NCBI GenBank assembly: GCA_022478985.1
Contig: JAKSZP010017335.1
Coordinates: 1-64,000 of the forward strand
DNA: 64,000 nt
Reading direction: 5' to 3'
Origin: Massospora cicadina
Taxonomy: Eukaryota > Entomophthoromycota > Entomophthoromycetes > Entomophthorales > Entomophthoraceae
Part shown: piece by piece, positions 58,091 through 64,000 of the stretch
How the letters are laid out: each line of letters starts with the position of its first letter
Position numbering within the stretch: the first letter of the stretch is position 1
The notes under the pieces: generated by a model
The model's input: only the letters and a program-made list of their open reading frames with translations
Told to the model about the DNA's origin: nothing
Database searches by the model: none
Position numbers and translations under genes: made by a program

Positions 58091-58900
58091 CAAGTATTAA
58101 CTTATCAAATTTCTATGAAATGTACAGATTCATTGTCAGGGCATAAGTCAATCAAGCCAGTGCAATGACTTGTCCCTTTTTTGACTCTAATAATTTTGTT
58201 GTGATACATCAATGATGCTGTTCAACTCTCCAGAGTAGTTTTTATCAAAGATTCCTGGTAAAACCCTAGATTCTTGCTCATGGATTTCGTTTTTCTGTGG
58301 ACTTCTAAAATGGTATGTTGCGGGATCTATACACTAAAGTAATAGACTCATTGGCGTTAATATCCTAGTCAAATCCCAATACTCTAGATAGCGCTCAATA
58401 CAAGTCATTATTCCACGCTATTGGTGGATGGTAACTATTTATCACTCTTACATGAAAGAGTTTAGTGGATGCTGTAAATAGATTGATCTATTTTCATTAA
58501 TCATGACCATTAATTCCGTGGTTTGACAATTTCGTCCTTATATACCAGGGGAAGTTGGTAACTTAAGATGATAATGGTGCTGGATGTGAAATCAATGTTT
58601 GCTACAAATTTCCAGGAGGGATTGCATCCTAATTAAGAAGTAACTAGTGGTCATTGTCTAAAACCACCGCAGATGTTATCAGGAACATGCACTCAAAGCG
58701 TAAGGGTTGCTCTGAATAGACTCCTATAGCGCAAGTAACAGATGAAAATGTGGTCATGTTATTCTTGTTATAATAAATGTCAAGAATGATTTTAATATTC
58801 TTCATGAGTTTATACAATAAGTTGTTGACTGGAGCCCAGTGTCCAGTATTGGTAAGATGCGCATTTTCAGGACAATAAAATACACTTTCGTCACACTCTT
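58091..58900 (-). pseudogene. GypC pol/protease region (decayed)
   Basis: Between Gag and the RT start of GypC by position. Only short pieces read, for example ESVHFIEI near 58,110-58,140. No D(S/T)G found. Confidence 0.35.
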
Positions 58901-60480
58901 GCTGAAAGGGCTTCTAGTGGTCAATACATCAGTACAGGTTTCTAAAAATGTCTAAGAGCGACATAATTTGTTTTAGCTTTAAAATATGCTCACCAATTAG
59001 TTTTAAGGTCTTAAAAATCCATGATCAGCTGCTCTCCTCCTTTAACTGAATTAATGATTCAGGTAGGCTGCTTTGCTTGTGGAAGGTATGTATACTTAAA
59101 TTTTGGATTCATCTCACAATGGACAATTAATCAAGCAGGCACAGCACCACACTATCTTCCTAGCACGTGGTATTTTTTATTGGTCAAATCATCATCCTCT
59201 GTTATCTTCAGCCTCAGAGAGGCTATCCACCCATTAAAAGAGTTGGGGTTATCCTCTTTTTTTGGTTCTTCCTTCTTTTCAGCAGCAAGTAATGACAAAA
59301 TCAGAGAAAGTATCCAGGTTGACAGCAGTAAATGCAGTAGAACTCTCAACAAGGCAAGCACTTAGGAGGTTTGGAACTCTATTTTCCTTTGGTTTATCGC
59401 CCTTATCATTTTTGACATAGATGGCCTTGCTAACTCGATGAGAGGCCGTTCCTTTAGCCTTGTATTCAATTTTACACATCACTTCTACGTTAAGTAAAGC
59501 TTTCACAAGCGCATCTAGGGACGTCACGCTTTTTACTGCTAGAATCATATGCAGCTTTATGTTGGGATGCAACTACAATGAGCTCAGCAGAAAAGTTTTT
59601 ACGGTAGGTAAGTCCATGGTTTCTGTAGTCCACAATTGTTGAGCCTTGAGATAGTAGAAAGTGGATAAGTTTGTTACTGATTCATTCTTGACCATTTTCA
59701 ATGGGAATAACTCTTGCTTCATTTTTGGACTTCTTGTTCACTACCAAACTCTGAAAGTAGGTTATTATTTAGATAATTCTAAGATATTTCAGGTTGAAGG
59801 CTCGCGCTAAGGATCTCATGAGCCTCACAACTCATACACCCTTGCATGTGGCAAGTTTTTTAGTGATTGCTAGCAACATCCATGCTGTTATCATGCATCT
59901 GGAGGAAACCAGAAGTTGTTCCTTCTCCAAGTTTATACATGGTCTTAAGTTACGGTTTGAAATTATAGTATTCTTCTACAAAGTCAGCATTCATAATGCT
60001 TAGTTGTATAGCAATTCTGACCATTTGTGTGAAATTCTGTGAGTGAACCATACAGGTGCTTTTAATCAAGTTACTGGTCAAGTAGAGGTAGGTTCTGGTA
60101 TAGGATGCAAATGCGCCTTCAAATAGTTTATACTTTTGTCCATAGCAAATAACATAGTGTCGCGCTGTTCCAAGCTCTCTATATTATTCAAAGCGCGTAT
60201 GTTTTCTCAATTTTACTTTTTGAGGAATAAATTAGTCTCCAGATTCTTAATGGAAGCTTTCAATTTTTCATATAGGTTAAGGTTCTTTTATAATAGGCAT
60301 AGAGGCATTTAGTGCTAATCTTTTGGTCTCCTTGACGCGCTCAAGCTAATTATGTAGATCATGCGTTTCTAATTCAAGGGTATGGAGCCTTAAACAGTTT
60401 GTGACTAATTACCTCGCCAAAGCTCAGATGAATCCTCTATGTGATATTATTCCATATCTGCTTCATCATCAAACTGCTCA
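58901..60480 (-). pseudogene. GypC Gag
   Basis: Open minus frames 59279-59572 (ALVKALLNVEVMCKIEYKAK, AIYVKNDKGDKPKENR) and 59152-59361 (KKEEPKKEDNPNSFNGWIAS) with a lysine/glutamate-rich character. The N-terminal part near 60,240-60,400 looks coiled-coil-like, as in GypA and GypB Gag. No zinc knuckle was identified. Position next to PBS and 5' LTR supports Gag. Confidence 0.5.
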
Positions 60481-60504
60481 TGAGAATTCTCATGATCCTA
60501 CTAG

Positions 60505-60522
60505 GGCCTGATGATGCCACCA
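60505..60522 (-). other. GypC primer-binding site
   Basis: The minus strand TGGTGGCATCATCAGGCC lies 1 nt inside the 5' LTR (TGTAACG at 60,524). Confidence 0.6.
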
Positions 60523-60523
60523 A

Positions 60524-61868
60524 TGTAACGAGCACCACAGTCAGCTCACTGACCTTAACTCACTTAACACGTAAGGCTGACTCACTTCACAGGGGTTCTA
60601 CTCCACACAGATTAGGCACCAGATAACCTTCATTTTAGATTATAGTCATCCTAATAAAGCAAATTCTCTTCTGATGCTACCTGTTGTAGCATCAATCTCT
60701 TTGTAAATATGTTCACGCCTAAAGCAAATCCCTTGTTGACACTCTCGGTCATGTTCATAATAAGTTGGCCCTTGGGACTCAACGGAAGTCAATCCTATCT
60801 TTCTTGTCATCTTGGCTCATGATAACCACAATATCTAGTTTTTGTTCAAATAAAGAAGATCAAATACCGGATACTATACTCTGCTTTATTGCTAATCCCA
60901 AAATGCTTACTGGCGATTAGATCACTTAAACCACTATAAGTGAAACAAAAAGGGTAAAATTGAGATTCTGTGGAAATGTTAACAATTAGAGTAAAAAGTG
61001 AAGTATTTTATACTTTTGTTGAAAGATCTAGACTTAATAGTAGTAATTATAAATATTTGGAAATTCTAGTAATATTGGAAATTTTCAAAATTCCCCAGTG
61101 ATGCGGCGTCTGATTGCCACTTTAAATGCTTCTTCCATTTGAGTTAGTTCCTGTATCTGTGAGCTCTTTATTGTGGTAGTTACCCCTGAACCTGGACGCC
61201 TTGGGCCCTTTCTTCTGTCCTTACTTCTGGGTTGTGGGTGCTATATCTTCTCCAGGTATTTCTTAATTTGCCAGATATGAAGATATGCTTATCAACATCT
61301 GGTTCTTAGGATGGCACTCCTTTGATGCACCTAATTTTTTGTTTTATTGACTCATAGAATTAGTTGTTATCCTAATTTGGTGATACACAAGATAATCTCT
61401 ATTATTCCTATTGGTTTAATTTGATCAAATCATCATTATATCATCAGTAATATGTAAACACTTTGGCCCACCTAAAGGTATAAATTGGGGTCTAATTTCA
61501 TAGATTACTTAGGTAAAATCATTATCCTATAAATAAATCATTTGTAGCGTTATAAAAAATCTTTCACATGATTTCGCTTTGGTTGAGGGTACAATTTTAA
61601 CTTACCTGCATCTATTAAAGGGACTCGTTAAATTCCATCAACAGAAAGTAAGTTGACTGCACTCCACCAGTTTTGGTTTGAGCTCTGTTTACTACACTGG
61701 ACAAGGAATGATCCACTGGTATGCTCACATACTCATCTGTGACATTTGGAAATGCCTCTTTAGGTTGACTGAAGATGAAAAGAACCAAACGCTTGCCCTG
61801 TTTCAATATATAATGTATTTTTTGTATAGGTCGACTTAGATTTGAGTGGTGCACATGATGTGTTACAC
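60524..61868 (-). repeat. GypC 5' LTR
   Basis: Partner of 21,454-22,184 plus 28,712-29,338. Holds the empty form of the GypB target (GGGTG at about 61,241-61,245). The inner part near 61,615-61,854 has a 79-codon minus frame with EYVSIPVDHSLSSVVNRAQT, homologous to CIPADHSSSS at the pol end of the 3' LTR region. Either the LTR includes coding sequence, or this is the 3' LTR plus pol end of a second, tandem element. Confidence 0.6.
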
Positions 61869-61869
61869 C

Positions 61870-62600
61870 ATATTAAAACTGATATTCATTTACTAATTTC
61901 TTCCCATCCTATCAGATGCTTAACGGCGGATGAAGTTGCTAATAAAGAAATTACTAAGCGGGAGCAACACAGGATGCTAGCGCCCTCCCAGTGTCCTTGG
62001 CCTTCCTAGCTTTGTATAATAAAAAATGGGTTAAGCATGATAATCAATTATAAAGTGCTCAACAACATTTAAAAAGGCTCTTATTCATTTCTGCGTATTG
62101 ATGATACAATAAACTTCTTGGGTGCCGCGGAACATTTTCAGCTATTTTTTATTTCTGACTATTAGCAGATTAATAATAACAAAAATGAGCAGAAGAAATG
62201 CGCTATGATTATGGCCAAGGACCTACCATCCTACTAAGATTTTGTATGGGATGTGCAATGCCCCAAACTTTAAGTGGGCTATGAACAGTATATGAGTGAT
62301 TTAATAACTCTAGCGTCTTATTTTATTTAGATTATATAAAAGTTATTCAAAGAACGTTAACTGAGCATTTGCGCCACATGAGGAATTTTTTTGCTGCCTT
62401 GCAAAGATGATCTGAAAATCAAGCCATTTAATTGTAGCTTTTAAATGCAATTTCAATATTTGTGGGATCTCATCAGTAACATAGCTTATGTCCTCAGCCA
62501 GATGTAATAGAAGCTATTGAATGTATCTTACAGCTATGTAGAAAGCGCAATGTCCAGTTTTTCTTTGAAATGATTGTTTATTGCTGGTAATTTGTTAACA
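61870..62600 (+). pseudogene. GypF reverse transcriptase
   Basis: Plus strand: HIKTDIHLLISSHP, LTADEVANKEITKREQHRML, APSQCPWPS (the SP-x-ASP block), then NNNKNEQKKCAMIMAKDL, DVQCPKL and YMSDLITLASYF in place of YxDDIxxxS. Several stops and shifts. Confidence 0.75.
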
Positions 62601-62839
62601 ATTCTAGCAATTTTGGGTGCACTTCTACTTCACCTACTCAAGAATGGGGTTTTTAATGGATTGGATAGTGAACCATCAGCTGGCCTTTGTTAAAATATGA
62701 TTTTTCACCCAAGAGCTACTAATATTGTACCTAATTTTTGAAAAACGTATATCCTCAGATAGAAACTACTCTCACTGATGAAGAAGACATGTTATTAAAA
62801 TTTGGTTCTGAAGGGATTGAGAACGCTCACGGATTACTG

Positions 62840-63090
62840 CATTTGGATGTTAGATGTTCATGAAAAGATATATAGTAATTGAGGAGGAGTGCCTAGAGAA
62901 ATAAGCATGTAGGCAATTCTGGGTTTATATTTACAGAGTGTACATGTAGAAACTGATCATGCCTCACTTTGTTAGTTAAAGAATCTGAAGGAGCTGGAAG
63001 GGCGTCTGGCCCATTGAGCTTTTAATTCAAGCCTAAGATTTCAAAATTTAGCACTGACATAGCATAAAGCATTAAACCAATTCCTTTATC
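62840..63090 (+). pseudogene. GypF RNase H, C-terminal part
   Basis: VHVETDHASLC, a stop where W is expected, LKNLKELEGRLAH, a stop, AFNSSLRFQ (about 62,940-63,060). Clear fit to the xVxTDHxSLxWLxxxKExEGRLARWxLxLQ end of the domain. Both stops replace tryptophan, consistent with a G-to-A change in TGG. Confidence 0.8.
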
Positions 63091-63239
63091 CTAATTGCCC
63101 TCTGTGGCCTTAGAGGCCTTTGTGGCTGATAAGTTAATTAATAAAGATGTAAGTCCAAGAATATGACAACAAATTAAAAGTTTCTTAAGCACTACTTAGG
63201 AATCATAAATAGGGACATGGTTGTCAAAAATGGGAATCT

Positions 63240-63800
63240 TCTTAAAGTTTATTAAAACTAACAATGCTGGATATTTTGCCCAACAGAGCAAATATATATT
63301 ATTTTTAGGGTCCACAAGGAGATGAGTATTTACGCTTTAAAAAGATGTTTGAGCTGTTGAAATTATATTAATATCGGAAATCAAATAAGTTTTACTTCAT
63401 GAGACCTTCAGCTGTTGTAAGGAATGTTAAGCTGGATTCTCTAATTGTAAGGCCACCTCCAATCAGTTGGTTAGACATAATTTTCCCTAACACGATTTCT
63501 ATTGAACAAATTGGCCCTTAATCTATAAGTTATGGCCAATTAAAATGTACTATAATGGCCATTGATATCCTTAACAAGTGGTTGAGGCCAATGTACGTAA
63601 AGACCCAGGGGCTACAGCCATGTCTAAGTTTATTCTGGAGTATACTATATACTGCAGGGATGACCACAGTTCTTTTAACAGACAATGGGACTAACTTTAC
63701 ATCAAATTATTTTAATCTCAACGATAGAATGTATATACAAGGGCTAACTTCTATACCCAAAATCCTGAGACCAATGACACTTTAGAGCAAGAAAACAGTG
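63240..63800 (+). pseudogene. GypF integrase
   Basis: Zinc-binding part near 63,395-63,420 (ETFSCCKEC). Core: PISWLDIIFP, then MAIDILNKWLRPMYVKTQGL with the first catalytic aspartate, then GMTTVLLTDNGTNFTSNYF with the second. The open frame 63555-63785 is one of the better preserved gypsy pieces. Confidence 0.88.
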
Positions 63801-64000
63801 CCCTTGTTAGTATCATACAAAGGTTGATTCTCCAAGATGACTAGTTATAATCAATTCTTGCCTTTGCAATATTTATAATATGTACTTTCACTCTTCTTTG
63901 AGGAAACTCAAATTCCAGTTAATTTATTTAAAGCATCCTGAGTTTCCCATAATTTTATTCTTTTTTGTCAATGAAGAGAATATGAGTTCCACTAAATATC

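Larger units (their letters stand above)
21454..61868 (-). mobile_element. GypC: Ty3/gypsy element split by GypB, GypD and LinA copy 2
   Basis: Minus strand. 3' LTR 21454-22184 plus 28712 to about 29338; body 29339-31671, 52658-52808 and 58091-60523; 5' LTR from 60524 to about 61868. Once the three insertions are removed the RT reads continuously: EELDELFKEFINIF (58090/52808 side) leads into LNTYKLKQIVKAGLIRP left of GypD, in the right order. The two LTR copies have almost the same length (about 1.36 and 1.35 kb). Outer ends are uncertain because homology between the two LTR-containing regions appears to include coding-like sequence and no target duplication is clear. Confidence 0.75.
61869..64000 (+). 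mobile_element. GypF: plus-strand Ty3/gypsy pol, host of GypC
   Basis: RT, RNase H and integrase in plus orientation, running off the window end. It begins abruptly with the RT start at the outer edge of the GypC 5' LTR, so its upstream part should lie left of 21,454. Integrase and RNase H motifs resemble GypB (ETFSCCKEC against ETISCCHQC; KELEGRLAH against KETEGRLAQ), so it is the same clade in opposite orientation. Confidence 0.75.

Noticed and set aside
1..64000. CRISPR array, operon, riboswitch or bacterial-type gene cluster
   Set aside because: No regularly spaced repeats, no ordered intact genes and no prokaryotic signals. All recognised coding relics are eukaryotic retroelements.

Overview
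This window is a graveyard of nested transposable elements from a large, AT-rich, repeat-dominated eukaryotic genome. It contains no tRNA or rRNA gene and no convincing host gene. The mix of Ty3/gypsy elements, APE-type LINEs and tRNA-derived SINEs, and the C-to-T/G-to-A style of decay, fits a filamentous fungus with an expanded genome (for example a rust-like basidiomycete). That assignment is a low-confidence guess. Element names used here (GypA-F, LinA, LinB, SinA-C) are local labels only.

Layout. 1-5.1 kb: small insertions. These are three SINE families (SinA, SinB, SinC), two fragments of an unidentified LINE-like coding repeat (LinB), a fold-back TIR element and a perfect hairpin, in AT-rich filler. 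5.1-7.9 kb: unresolved decayed sequence with a Ty1/copia-like remnant at its right end. 7,917-17,003: GypA, a structurally complete minus-strand gypsy element (two LTRs, PBS, PPT, gag-PR-RT-RH-INT, all inactivated), apparently inserted in the copia remnant. 17.0-21.45 kb: decayed sequence without an identified gene. 21,454 to about 61,868: GypC, a minus-strand gypsy element split by later insertions. GypB (22,185-28,706) sits in its 3' LTR. GypD (31,672-52,657) sits in its RT. A full-length LINE, LinA copy 2 (52,809-58,073), sits just upstream of RT. GypD carries LinA copy 1 (33,485-36,483) and SinB copy 3 in its body. Its 5' LTR is split by LinB copy 3, which is split by the plus-strand gypsy element GypE (43,188-50,791), whose 5' LTR is split by SinA copy 2. 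From 61.87 kb to the end is GypF, a plus-strand gypsy pol that seems to be the host of GypC.

The nesting gives a relative chronology at least six layers deep: GypF, GypC, GypD, LinB, GypE, SinA. Most junctions are supported by target-site duplications or by rejoining of homologous sequence across the insertion.

The most interesting signal is that the three SINE families share a 3' tail which resembles the 3' end of the two LinA LINE copies in the same window. This suggests a LINE-SINE partnership based on 3'-tail recognition. LinA is also much younger and more GC-rich than everything around it. No intact autonomous element and no non-transposon biological system was found.
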